18,455 bases of DNA from Bacillota bacterium (lineage in GTDB: Bacteria > Bacillota > Clostridia > Oscillospirales > Acutalibacteraceae). Location: assembly GCA_023401495.1 (NCBI GenBank), contig JAEXDU010000164.1, forward strand, positions 1-18,455, read 5' to 3'. The notes under the pieces were generated by a model. That model searched no databases. It saw only the letters and a program-made list of their open reading frames with translations, and was not told the origin of the DNA. The position numbers and the translations under genes are program-made. Of the stretch, positions 1 to 6,359 are shown in pieces (position 1 is the stretch's first letter; each line of letters opens with the position of its first letter).

Positions 1-104
1 TTACTTTTACTACTCTTATTGATTGTTTCACAAGTGTAATGTGCGAAAGGCACACGGTTTTAAGTAACCAACTTATAAAATTTGAGCAACGGCTCAATCA
101 ATAA

Positions 105-228
105 GGCAACGAAAGTTGCCGACCGGCATTTTGACCCAGCTGTCCGTATGGCGTTTGATTTCTCCCGCAAAGTGCGAAAGAAATGGTCAAAAAAAGTTGT
201 TGCCGCGAGGGTGAAAGCTCACCTTCGC
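105..228. other. Region of nested inverted repeats, candidate structured RNA
   Basis: Several helices can be drawn. GGCAAC 105-110 pairs with GTTGCC 115-120 around a GAAA loop. TTTTGACC 129-136 pairs with GGTCAAAA 185-192, extended by GGCA 125-128 with TGCC 201-204. Inside it, 158-169 pairs with 173-184. Next to it, 205-214 pairs with 219-228. The strand is ambiguous. On the minus strand the inner 158-184 stem is unbroken through two G-U pairs, and a minus promoter lies just upstream at 267-295. On the plus strand the first loop is a GNRA tetraloop and the 205-228 stem gains a G-U pair. It matches no riboswitch class I could recognise. Confidence 0.45.
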
Positions 229-266
229 TCAAAATAGGCTTTGATCCTACTCTTCTTTCGAGATGC

Positions 267-295
267 ATTGTACTATAAACAATCGCAAAATGCAA
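267..295 (-). promoter_or_regulatory. Sigma-A type promoter reading leftward
   Basis: On the minus strand TTGCAT (290-295) and TACAAT (267-272) are separated by exactly 17 bp, in very AT-rich DNA. Transcription would start near 260 and run through the foldable region towards position 1, giving a leader of at least about 260 nt for a gene outside the window. Confidence 0.55.
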
Positions 296-559
296 GAAAA
301 ATTTTATTTTATTTTTTTAAACTTTGCGTTATATGAAGAATAATTCATCGAAAAATCAGGAACTTTTTCCCATGAACCCATTTACATTTCAGCAAGTTCA
401 GCAAATTCGCCGGAGCAGGGACTGCTGTCCTCTGCTGGAGTACATATGTATTACGCAAGCGGTCTGATGGAAATTGATATTTATGAATTATTTTGAATAA
501 AAATGTATGAAAATTGAAAGAAAGGCTGCCCGATATTTCAGAAAACCCACATGGAATCA

Positions 560-619
560 CAGAAAAAACCAAAGAATCCTGTGCGGTTCACGGGATATAT
601 CATTTCGGTTTTTTTTCTG
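560..619 (+). terminator. A/T-rich terminator-like hairpin
   Basis: CAGAAAAAACC at 560-570 can pair with GGTTTTTTTTCTG at 607-619 around an inner GC stem (CCTGTG with CACGGG, about 579-595), followed by seven more T. The shape resembles an intrinsic terminator, but no gene is seen directly upstream on the plus strand, so its role is open. Confidence 0.35.
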
Positions 620-648
620 TTTTTTTGCAGATCATTTTTATTTCTCTC

Positions 649-677
649 TTGTTATTATACAGTTGAAATGTTATAAT
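649..677 (+). promoter_or_regulatory. Probable sigma-A promoter of the hydrogenase gene
   Basis: TTGTTA (649-654) and TATAAT (672-677) are separated by 17 bp. The start would be near 684, about 110 nt before the hydrogenase start codon, leaving a leader that includes the hairpin at 703-738. Confidence 0.5.
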
Positions 678-702
678 AATCACAAAGATAACATGAAACT
701 GT

Positions 703-738
703 TTCCGCAACCCTTTCTGAAAGCTGCGGAACGTTTTT
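703..738 (+). terminator. Leader terminator/attenuator before the hydrogenase gene
   Basis: TTCCGCA (703-709) pairs with TGCGGAA (725-731), and TTTTT follows at 734-738. It lies between the likely promoter (649-677) and the start codon at 796. It would therefore either end a short leader RNA of about 55 nt or make hydrogenase expression depend on readthrough. Confidence 0.5.
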
Positions 739-795
739 CATGCTTTTAATTGTACGCAATAAAAATACAATGATAAAAGTAGGGTGGATTTTAGC

Positions 796-2244
796 ATGAA
801 GTATGACAATGACGCAAAGCAGCTCAAGTATAGAGTGCTGTCTTCGGTGGCACGCCTGAGTTATGACAATCAGTTGTCAGAGCATCTGGGGGATATTCCC
901 TATGAAATCATCCCCGGCCCGCAGCCCGCATTTCGCTGCTGCATTTACCGCGAGCGCGAAATCATCCGTGAACGCGTTTCGGCGGCCTGCGGCGAAGATC
1001 TCCCCCGTCAGGAGGACAAGGCCGTAATGGGCGTGCTTCCGGCCGCGTGCGAGGGGTGTCCGATCAACCGCTTTAATGTAACGGATAACTGTCAGAAATG
1101 TCTGGCGAAGAAATGCGTGGCGGCCTGTCCCTTTGGGGCGGTCAGCGTTACCGGACGCGGCGCGTATATCGACCCGGCAAAATGTAAGGAGTGCGGCCGC
1201 TGTGCCGCTGCCTGCCCGTACAACGCAATTTCAGACACCATGCGCCCCTGTCTGCGGTCCTGCCCGGTCAACGCCATCACCATGGACGAGTACCGTCTGG
1301 CCGCGATCGATTACAGCCGCTGCATCAGCTGCGGCGCGTGCATGGCGGGCTGCCCGTTCGGCGCGATCACAGACCGTTCCAGCATGGTGAACGTCATCCG
1401 TGAGATTCAGTCCGGCGAAAAGGTATACGCCGTGTTTGCCCCCGCCATTGAGGGCCATTTCGGAACCGCGAATGTCGGTCAGCTCAAAGAGGGCCTGCGC
1501 CGGCTTGGCTTTGCGGATGCGGTAGAGGTTTCTCTGGGCGCGGATGCCACCGCCTACCACGAGGCGCAGGAACTCAAGGAAGTGGTTGAGGAAGGCAGAA
1601 AGATGACCACCTCCTGCTGCCCGGCGTTTGTGGATATGATCGAAAAGCATTTCCCGAAGCTCGAGCCCAACATTTCTCATACGGCGTCTCCCATGACGCT
1701 GACTGTGCGGTACTTAAAGGAAAATGAGCCGGACATAAAGGTTGTCTTTTTTGGCCCCTGTGTGGCGAAGAAGCTCGAAATTCAGAAGGCGGAGAATACC
1801 GCTGATTATGTGATGACCTTTGAAGAGCTGGCCGCCATGTTCAGCGCCAAAGAGATCGAGGTAGAGACTCTTGAGGTGGAGAACGTGCAGGACGGCAGCA
1901 TCAAGGGCAAAAACTTTGCCGTCAGCGGCGGTGTTACCGCGGCGGTGGAAGCTGCTCTGGCCGAGGACGGCTTTGACAAGCCGGTTTCCTGCGTAAAGTG
2001 CAGCGGCGCCAAGGAATGCAAGAAGCAGCTGATGGTGATGAACGCCGGCCGTATGCAGGAGGACCTGATCGAAGGCATGGCCTGCGAGGGTGGCTGCGTC
2101 GCCGGACCTGGCGGTGTAGAGTCGGTGCAGAAGCTGATGAAGAACCGTCAGAAACTGCTGGCCGCTGCCGACAAACGCGGCATTAAAGAAAATTTGGAGC
2201 AAATTCACGATTTGACGCACATTCACATGGAGCAGAGAGCATAA
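796..2244 (+). CDS. [FeFe]-hydrogenase, group B (ferredoxin-type)
   Basis: This 482-residue iron-sulfur enzyme should reduce protons with electrons from ferredoxin, releasing H2 in the cytoplasm of a fermenting anaerobe. All three H-cluster signatures are visible: TSCCPAF at about 272-278, FGPCVAKK at about 319-326, and MACEGGCVAGPGG at about 428-440. Upstream lie a cysteine cluster beginning CEGCP and ending CVAACP, and two ferredoxin-like 4Fe-4S motifs (CKECGRCAAACP and CISCGACMAGCP). The GPC form of the second signature and the short N-terminus without a 2Fe-2S domain point to the group B family rather than classical HydA1. I chose ATG 796 because AGGGTGG (781-787) sits at the right distance; a GTG at 784 would overlap that site. 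No maturation genes (hydE, hydF, hydG) or partner subunits are in the window, so it is probably a single-subunit enzyme transcribed alone. The exact electron partner and direction are inferred from the family. Confidence 0.92.
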   Translation: MKYDNDAKQLKYRVLSSVARLSYDNQLSEHLGDIPYEIIPGPQPAFRCCIYREREIIRERVSAACGEDLPRQEDKAVMGVLPAACEGCPINRFNVTDNCQKCLAKKCVAACPFGAVSVTGRGAYIDPAKCKECGRCAAACPYNAISDTMRPCLRSCPVNAITMDEYRLAAIDYSRCISCGACMAGCPFGAITDRSSMVNVIREIQSGEKVYAVFAPAIEGHFGTANVGQLKEGLRRLGFADAVEVSLGADATAYHEAQELKEVVEEGRKMTTSCCPAFVDMIEKHFPKLEPNISHTASPMTLTVRYLKENEPDIKVVFFGPCVAKKLEIQKAENTADYVMTFEELAAMFSAKEIEVETLEVENVQDGSIKGKNFAVSGGVTAAVEAALAEDGFDKPVSCVKCSGAKECKKQLMVMNAGRMQEDLIEGMACEGGCVAGPGGVESVQKLMKNRQKLLAAADKRGIKENLEQIHDLTHIHMEQRA

Positions 2245-2282
2245 TAGATTCATGCACTTTCAAACGCTTTGATACAAATATA

Positions 2283-2318
2283 CGGTTTCTTCCTCCGCGC
2301 AGGCAGGGGAAGAAACCG
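2283..2318 (+). repeat. Dispersed intergenic hairpin, copy 1
   Basis: CGGTTTCTTCC (2283-2293) pairs perfectly with GGAAGAAACCG (2308-2318) around a GC-rich loop. It lies 38 nt after the hydrogenase stop. There is no T run, so it is not a classical intrinsic terminator. Three more copies with the same TTCTTCC/GGAAGAA core occur in the window. Confidence 0.8.
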
Positions 2319-2372
2319 GCAGCTTTATCCTGCGGCATTACTGATCGTATCAAAAAGGAGGCGGATGCCCCA

Positions 2373-3281
2373 ATGAACGCCATAGCTGCGCAGGGCCTGG
2401 GAAAATCGTATGACGGGAAGACCGCTGCACTCTCGGAGCTGACTCTTCGGGTGCCGCAGGGGGGTGTGTGCGGTTTTCTCGGCCCCAACGGCGCGGGCAA
2501 AACGACGACCGTCAAGCTTTTGACCGGGCTGCTGCGTCCCACCGCCGGCGAATGCTCCGTGATGGGCCTTTCGCCGCAGAATGAGCCGGAGCGGGTCCAC
2601 GCCCTGTGTGGGGTCATGACGGAAACCGCCCATCTATACGGCAATATGACCGGCCAGCAGAATCTGGAGTTTTTCGGCCAGACGGCCGGGCTCGTCCGGG
2701 CCCAGGCCAAAGAGAGAGCCGAGCTGCTGCTGCGCGAGCTGGAGCTCTGGGAGGCTCGGGATCAGAAGGCGGGCCAGTATTCCACCGGAATGATGCAGCG
2801 CCTGTCTTTGGCCCGCGCTCTGATGCACGAGCCGCAGGTTCTGTTTCTGGACGAGCCCACCAGCGGCCTTGACCCCGAATCGGCCCAGGCGGTGAATGAA
2901 ATGATCTCCACCCTGGCGAAAAAGAGCGGCGTCACCGTCTTTTTGTGTACACATCAGCTGCGCTATGCGCAGGATTTGTGTACCACCTACGGAATTCTGT
3001 ATCGCGGCCAGATGATTCTGCAGGGGGATTTTGCCGCCCTGTGCGAAGGCGCCGGGTGCCATATCAAAGCGGGCATCCGCACAGAGCCGGAGCAGACCCT
3101 GCACGGCTTTGTCAAAAACGGGGAGTACTGGGAAACAGAGATCGCGTCCGAGGCCGAAATGCCCGCGATCCTGCGTGATCTGGTCGCGCAGGACATTCCT
3201 GTATATGAGGCGCGGCTGATCCGGCCCACACTCGAGGATGTTTATTTTTCCTGCCTGCAAAGTCAGGAGGTGGCAAAATGA
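2373..3281 (+). CDS. ABC transporter ATP-binding protein (ABC-2 exporter type)
   Basis: This 302-residue cytoplasmic ATPase would drive the membrane protein encoded next to it. Visible motifs are Walker A GPNGAGKTT at about 37-45, a signature-like YSTGMMQ at about 136-142 (a variant of LSGGQ common in ABC-2 exporters), Walker B VLFLDEP with D160 and E161, the D-loop SGLD and the H-loop histidine in CTHQL. The last 80 residues form the usual accessory domain of this subfamily. AGGAGG about 12 nt upstream supports ATG 2373. The stop overlaps the start of the permease gene by 4 nt (ATGA), showing translational coupling. The substrate cannot be read from the sequence; relatives export sodium, antibiotics, peptides or lipids. 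Confidence 0.9.
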   Translation: MNAIAAQGLGKSYDGKTAALSELTLRVPQGGVCGFLGPNGAGKTTTVKLLTGLLRPTAGECSVMGLSPQNEPERVHALCGVMTETAHLYGNMTGQQNLEFFGQTAGLVRAQAKERAELLLRELELWEARDQKAGQYSTGMMQRLSLARALMHEPQVLFLDEPTSGLDPESAQAVNEMISTLAKKSGVTVFLCTHQLRYAQDLCTTYGILYRGQMILQGDFAALCEGAGCHIKAGIRTEPEQTLHGFVKNGEYWETEIASEAEMPAILRDLVAQDIPVYEARLIRPTLEDVYFSCLQSQEVAK

Positions 3282-4081
3282 AGCTGCTGTCCGAGCCCGA
3301 GCTCGCTGTTTTCAAGAAGGATTTTAACGAGGTTTGGCATATCCGCAGTGTGCGCGGCACGCTGATTGGCGTGCCGATCTGCATGGTGGTGCTTCTGCCG
3401 CTTTTGTACCTGTTTCTGGTGCTGTACGCTCCGTCCGATCAGCTCAACGGGGTGGACAACATGATGAAGCTGATGCCGCCGGAGCTTTTGAACGATTTTG
3501 ATCTGAAGCAGTCCATGTTCTATTTGATGGTGAACTTGGTTTGTCCCATGTTCTTCCTGATGATCCCGCTGATGTCTTCCACCACGTCGGCCGCGGCCAG
3601 CTTTGTGGGGGAGAAGGAACGGGGAACGATGGAGACGCTGCTGCTGACTCCGCTTTCGGCCCGCAGTCTGTTCAAGGCAAAGGTGGCGGGGTGCGCGGCG
3701 CTGTCGTTTCTGATTTCGACCATTTCCTTTGTCCTATTTTCCATTGTGGTCGGGGCCGGCAACCTGATTCTGAACATGCCGTTCTTTCTCAACTGGAACT
3801 GGCTGGCGCTGGTGTTTGTGCTTTCGCCCGCCGCAACGGTGTTCGGCGTCATTTTCATGGTGCTGCTTTCCGGCCGGTCGAAAAGCTATCTGGAATCCAT
3901 GCAGCTTTCGGGTTATATCGTACTGCCGCTGGTGCTGGTGCTGATCGGCCAGTTTACGGGGCTGATTTACCTCGATGCGTTCTGGACTCTGCTGGCCGGC
4001 CTTGTGCTGATTCTGGCAGATGCGCTCCTGTTGTTTTTGTCCGCGAGAAAATTCAATTCAGAGTTGCTTCTGAAAAAATAG
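3278..4081 (+). CDS. ABC-2 type transporter permease
   Basis: This 267-residue integral membrane protein has about six hydrophobic segments: near 30-50, 85-105, 135-165, 172-200, 208-228 and 232-255. The stretch GEKERGTMETLLLTP at about 112-126, between the second and third segments, is the hallmark coupling region of NatB-like ABC-2 permeases, where the ATPase docks. With the ATPase gene before it, which overlaps by 4 nt, it should form a homodimeric two-gene exporter. Gene length fits the family. No substrate-binding protein or regulator is next to it, so the cargo is unknown. Confidence 0.88.
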   Translation: MKLLSEPELAVFKKDFNEVWHIRSVRGTLIGVPICMVVLLPLLYLFLVLYAPSDQLNGVDNMMKLMPPELLNDFDLKQSMFYLMVNLVCPMFFLMIPLMSSTTSAAASFVGEKERGTMETLLLTPLSARSLFKAKVAGCAALSFLISTISFVLFSIVVGAGNLILNMPFFLNWNWLALVFVLSPAATVFGVIFMVLLSGRSKSYLESMQLSGYIVLPLVLVLIGQFTGLIYLDAFWTLLAGLVLILADALLLFLSARKFNSELLLKK

Positions 4082-4130
4082 AATTCTATCTGCATAGCCA
4101 ATTTATTTCAAAATAACGTTCTGTGAAAAT

Positions 4131-4192
4131 AGTAATTTTCCCTTGCCAAAGGCTGGGGAGCATCCAATGGCTCTTTTGAAAGTAAAATTACT
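4131..4192 (+). other. Multi-helix inverted-repeat element, possible structured RNA
   Basis: AGTAATTTT (4131-4139) pairs with AAAATTACT (4184-4192). Inside are GCCAAAGGC (4145-4153) and a second hairpin in which GAGCAT pairs with ATGGCTC (about 4158-4173). The closing stem with two internal hairpins resembles a three-way RNA junction, and a terminator follows within 15 nt. I recognise no known riboswitch consensus. It lies in the 369-nt gap between the permease and PHP genes. Confidence 0.4.
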
Positions 4193-4205
4193 GTATGATT
4201 GCGCA

Positions 4206-4247
4206 GGGACAAGCCGGGCTTGTAAAAGCTTTGGCTTGTTCCCTTTT
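4206..4247 (+). terminator. Intrinsic terminator after the ABC exporter operon
   Basis: GGGACAAGCC at about 4206-4215 pairs with GGCTTGTTCCC (about 4232-4242, one bulged base), followed by a run of T. It most likely ends the exporter transcript, or acts together with the foldable element just upstream. Confidence 0.7.
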
Positions 4248-4303
4248 TCCTGTGTCCTCATCTGATGATAACGGATTAGAAACAATATAACTTTAAAATG
4301 ACT

Positions 4304-4340
4304 GCGGTTTCTTCCCCGCTTTCGGCAGGGAAGAAACCGC
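4304..4340 (+). repeat. Dispersed intergenic hairpin, copy 2
   Basis: GCGGTTTCTTCCC (4304-4316) pairs perfectly over 13 bp with GGGAAGAAACCGC (4328-4340) around an 11-nt loop. It lacks a T run. It lies downstream of a true terminator and upstream of the PHP promoter, unlike the other copies, which follow a stop codon within 40 nt. Confidence 0.8.
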
Positions 4341-4391
4341 CATTTTCAGGGAAGCCCGCTTCGATCCGTTGATGATACACTAAGAAATAGC

Positions 4392-4420
4392 TTACATTTT
4401 ATTTTTTGATTTGATATACT
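4392..4420 (+). promoter_or_regulatory. Sigma-A promoter of the PHP phosphoesterase gene
   Basis: TTACAT (4392-4397) and TATACT (4415-4420) are spaced by 17 bp. Transcription would begin near 4427, giving a leader of only about 25 nt before the ATG at 4451. Confidence 0.6.
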
Positions 4421-4450
4421 AATATGAAGGATTGATGGGGGGATTATGAT

Positions 4451-5296
4451 ATGGCAGCGGATTTGCATTGTCATACAAGAATGTCGGACGGCGCGGTTTC
4501 TATTGATGAACTGGTGATGCTGGCAAAAATAAAGGAGATCGGTACGATTGCGGTAACCGATCACGATACCTTCGCGGGCGCGATCCGCGCGAAGATTTTT
4601 GGGGATCGCCAGGGGGTAGAGGTCATTCCCGGAATCGAAATCTCTGCTTACGATAACGCACGGGGCAGAAAAGTACATATTCTGGGGTATGACTGTGAAA
4701 GCCCCGACCGACTGGAGGGTCTGTGCAAGCGCATCGGTGAATCGCGCAAACGGGCAGCCAATATTATGATGCAGAAAGTGATGCGGCTGTATCCGATTCC
4801 GGCAGAAATGATACTGCGCCGCGCGCAGGGCTGTACGAATATTTACAAGCAGCACATCATGCATGCGCTGATCGACGCGGGCTATACCACCGAAATGTTC
4901 GGTTCGGTGTTTCATAAGCTGTTCAGCCCGCGCGGCGGCCTTGCTTACTGCGCGATCGAATATCCCGATGTGCACGATGTGATCCGGCAGATTCACGAGG
5001 CAGGCGGTGTCGCCGTGATGGCCCATCCCGGCCAGTATGACGGCCACGACCTGATGCTGGAGCTGGCCGATCGGGGAGAGGTTGATGGGATTGAGGTATG
5101 GCACCCTCTTCACAAAGAAGAGGATGTTCCCCAGTACATCGCGCTGGCGCGTCTGCGGGGCCTGATCATGACCGGCGGCTCTGACTTTCACGGAATGTAC
5201 ACCTCACATTCCTGCGCGCTGGGGGCCTTTACCGCCCCCGACGAGCAGCTCGAGGCGCTCAAAAAAAGAAGCCGCAAGATCAAATCCGGCGGCTGA
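4451..5296 (+). CDS. PHP-domain metal-dependent phosphoesterase
   Basis: This 281-residue protein belongs to the PHP superfamily, whose members hydrolyse phosphate esters with two or three metal ions. The metal-binding motifs are all present: DLHCH at 4-8, TDHD at 36-39, GIE at 61-63, H76 in HILGY, AHPGQY with H192, and SDFHG with D245 and H247. The order and length fit the group that includes 3',5'-nucleoside bisphosphate phosphatases and 5'-3' oligoribonucleases (RnmAA/YciV-like), so a role in clearing pAp or short RNA is plausible but inferred. An insert at about residues 95-165 carries no motif I know. The GGGGGGA run (4437-4443) serves as ribosome binding site for ATG 4451. It has its own promoter, and a hairpin repeat follows its stop. 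Confidence 0.88.
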   Translation: MAADLHCHTRMSDGAVSIDELVMLAKIKEIGTIAVTDHDTFAGAIRAKIFGDRQGVEVIPGIEISAYDNARGRKVHILGYDCESPDRLEGLCKRIGESRKRAANIMMQKVMRLYPIPAEMILRRAQGCTNIYKQHIMHALIDAGYTTEMFGSVFHKLFSPRGGLAYCAIEYPDVHDVIRQIHEAGGVAVMAHPGQYDGHDLMLELADRGEVDGIEVWHPLHKEEDVPQYIALARLRGLIMTGGSDFHGMYTSHSCALGAFTAPDEQLEALKKRSRKIKSGG

Positions 5297-5320
5297 TGGA
5301 TATCTGACCTAAAAAAAGGA

Positions 5321-5357
5321 TGATTTCTTCCCCGGCGAAAGCAGAGGGAAGAAATCA
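5321..5357 (+). repeat. Dispersed intergenic hairpin, copy 3
   Basis: TGATTTCTTCCC (5321-5332) pairs perfectly over 12 bp with GGGAAGAAATCA (5346-5357). Compared with copies 1 and 2, a G-C pair has become A-T on both arms, so pairing is preserved. It starts 25 nt after the PHP stop and ends just before the ribosome binding site of the next gene. Confidence 0.8.
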
Positions 5358-5398
5358 CCGGTTTGAGCATTCTGAAAAACAGAAAAGGGGGCAAAGCA

Positions 5399-5662
5399 AT
5401 GCAGTATGAATTTCGTCCCAGCGGTGTATGTTCTTCAAAGATCGTTCTCGATGTAGACGGAGATACCGTCCAGCAGGTGCAGTTTGTCGGCGGCTGCAGC
5501 GGCAACAGCCAAGGGATCGGTGTTCTGGTGCAGGGGATGAAGATCGACGATGTGATCGGTCGGCTGCGGGGAATCCGCTGCGGGCGCAGAAATACGTCGT
5601 GTCCCGATCAGCTGGCGCAGGCGCTGCTGTTATACCAATCCAAAAACGAAACAAAAAATTAG
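5399..5662 (+). CDS. Small TSCPD-motif protein (TIGR03905-like)
   Basis: This 87-residue protein carries the diagnostic TSCPD motif near its C-terminus (RRNTSCPDQLAQAL) and conserved cysteines near the N-terminus (SGVCSSKI), in FVGGCSGN and in IRCGRRNTSC. The family is widespread in anaerobic Firmicutes. A TSCPD motif also occurs at the C-terminus of some ribonucleotide reductases, but the small stand-alone proteins have no settled function, and the cysteines suggest metal or redox binding. I chose ATG 5399 because AAAAGGGGG lies 8-15 nt upstream; an in-frame TTG at 5363 has no such site. It may be cotranscribed with the PHP gene (103 nt apart, hairpin between). Its TAG stop touches the left end of a 158-bp inverted-repeat element. 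Confidence 0.82.
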   Translation: MQYEFRPSGVCSSKIVLDVDGDTVQQVQFVGGCSGNSQGIGVLVQGMKIDDVIGRLRGIRCGRRNTSCPDQLAQALLLYQSKNETKN

Positions 5663-5819
5663 GCCTTGTTTATCAAAGAAGAATCGGCGGATTTTCGGGA
5701 CAAAAGGATGCCAGCAAGGAATCAGTACAGGAATACTTGTTATATTCCTGGCATGGTTCACGTTGCCGGACGCAATTTTAGCCGAAACAGACGAGACTCT
5801 TGATTTGATAAACAAAGCC
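5662..5819. repeat. 158-bp inverted-repeat element, MITE-like
   Basis: The ends are near-perfect inverted repeats of 16 bp: GGCCTTGTTTATCAAA (5662-5677) and TTTGATAAACAAAGCC (5804-5819), with one mismatch. The similarity continues inwards in weaker form. At the centre ATGCCAG and CTGGCAT pair, with further inner pairing (GGAAT with ATTCC), so the whole unit could fold into one long hairpin. There is no coding capacity. No clear target-site duplication is seen beside the ends. It could be a miniature transposable element or a large structured 3' UTR of the TSCPD gene. Confidence 0.55.
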
Positions 5820-5834
5820 GAAAGCTTGCTTGCG

Positions 5835-5869
5835 AAAAGGGAGCTGTGGGGTTTCCACAGCTCCCTTTT
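5835..5869. terminator. Strong bidirectional terminator
   Basis: AAAAGGGAGCTGTGG (5835-5849) pairs perfectly over 15 bp with CCACAGCTCCCTTTT (5855-5869) around a 5-nt loop, with A/T runs on both sides. It can end the plus-strand TSCPD transcript and the minus-strand mini-protein gene, whose stop is 38 nt away. Confidence 0.88.
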
Positions 5870-5906
5870 CGTGTGCGGGTTAGACGGTAGTTTGCTGATT
5901 GTAGAA

Positions 5907-6056
5907 TTAGCAGCCGCAGCCGCCGCAATTATTGTTGCAGCCACAATCGCCGCATCCGCCGCATCCGCTATTGCCCCAGCCGCCGCAGCAAAACAGAATG
6001 AGGATTAAAATGATGATCCACCAGCAGCCACCAAAGCCATTATTATTGTTACACAT
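5907..6056 (-). CDS. Cys/Gly-rich single-pass membrane mini-protein
   Basis: This 49-residue gene reads MCNNNNGFGGCWW, then a hydrophobic segment IIILILILF (14-22), then a tail of Cys, Gly and Asn repeats (GCGGCGDCGC and CGGCGC). It has twelve cysteines. AGGAGG on the minus strand (6066-6071) is 9 nt from the ATG, which strongly supports translation, and the terminator at 5835-5869 closes the unit. Similar tiny proteins (Asn-rich start, hydrophobic stretch, CGC-rich tail) are common in Clostridia and are often labelled as chorion-class high-cysteine proteins. Their function is unknown to me; a membrane-anchored metal- or thiol-binding role, or a spore-related one, is speculation. It is transcribed away from ctsR. 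Confidence 0.8.
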   Translation of the reverse strand: MCNNNNGFGGCWWIIILILILFCCGGWGNSGCGGCGDCGCNNNCGGCGC

Positions 6057-6094
6057 TATTGTATTCCTCCTTTCGGTTTACACTATAGTATATT

Positions 6095-6168
6095 GCATGC
6101 GGAGAAATGGTGTTACAATAATTTTGCTGCGTCATTTCCAGCGGGAATTTCTCCGCAAATGCTTTTTT
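6095..6168 (+). repeat. Long inverted repeat followed by T6
   Basis: GCATGCGGAGAAAT (6095-6108) pairs with ATTTCTCCGCAAATGC (6147-6162; one bulge), with a 38-nt loop and TTTTTT at 6163-6168. On the plus strand it looks like a terminator, but no plus-strand gene precedes it closely. It lies where the promoter of the minus-strand mini-protein gene should be, so it may instead be an operator or insulate ctsR from upstream transcription. Confidence 0.5.
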
Positions 6169-6308
6169 CGGCGCTTGAAATCCGCCCAAATGAATACAAT
6201 AGGAGAGGGCGGGGCAGCAAAAACGCAAGAAATAATTTATAATCGTTAGAAAATAATATGCTGAGCGAGTTAAATTGCTACTGTTTGGCAAAATAAGTGG
6301 AAATTGAC

Positions 6309-6325
6309 TTTAACTGACTTTGACT
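6309..6325 (+). promoter_or_regulatory. CtsR box 1
   Basis: TTTAACT (6309-6315) and TTTGACT (6319-6325) form two heptads at the 10-nt spacing of the CtsR operator, read on the opposite strand (RGTCAAA repeats), with one mismatch in the first heptad. The second heptad contains the -35 element, so CtsR binding would block RNA polymerase. Confidence 0.7.
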
Positions 6326-6348
6326 ATCGAGCGGCCACTCTTTATAAT
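6320..6348 (+). promoter_or_regulatory. Sigma-A promoter of the ctsR-mcsA-mcsB-clpC operon
   Basis: TTGACT (6320-6325) and TATAAT (6343-6348) are spaced by 17 bp, near consensus. The start would be near 6355, between the two CtsR boxes. Confidence 0.85.
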
Positions 6349-6359
6349 AAGATTTACAA

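Larger units (their letters stand above)
1..795. other. Long non-coding region upstream of the hydrogenase gene
   Basis: No open reading frame here has a credible start, ribosome binding site or recognisable protein. The stretch is AT-rich and holds several structured pieces listed separately: a set of nested inverted repeats (105-228), a minus-strand promoter (267-295), a hairpin at 414-436, a long A/T-rich terminator-like hairpin (560-619), and a promoter plus terminator just before the hydrogenase gene. A minus-strand transcript would leave the window at position 1, so the left part is probably the leader of a gene lying outside. Confidence 0.6.

Noticed and set aside
1..260. T-box riboswitch on the minus strand
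   Set aside because: AAGAGTAG motifs suggested it, but the antiterminator consensus and a recognisable stem I were not found within the window.
345..749. Short open frames on both strands before the hydrogenase gene
   Set aside because: No ribosome binding sites, no recognisable sequence, and they run through terminator-like and promoter-like DNA.
784..795. GTG start for the hydrogenase at 784
   Set aside because: This codon overlaps the AGGGTGG ribosome binding site that fits ATG 796.
4346..5191. 281-residue open frame on the minus strand
   Set aside because: It is a shadow of the PHP gene, whose metal-binding motifs are complete on the plus strand.
5662..5819. Complete insertion sequence
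   Set aside because: Inverted ends are present but the 158 bp hold no transposase and no clear target duplication.
5630..6008. Alanine-rich open frames on both strands around the Cys/Gly-rich gene
   Set aside because: They are other-frame readings of its GGC/TGC repeats; only the minus frame 5907-6056 has the start, AGGAGG site and terminator.
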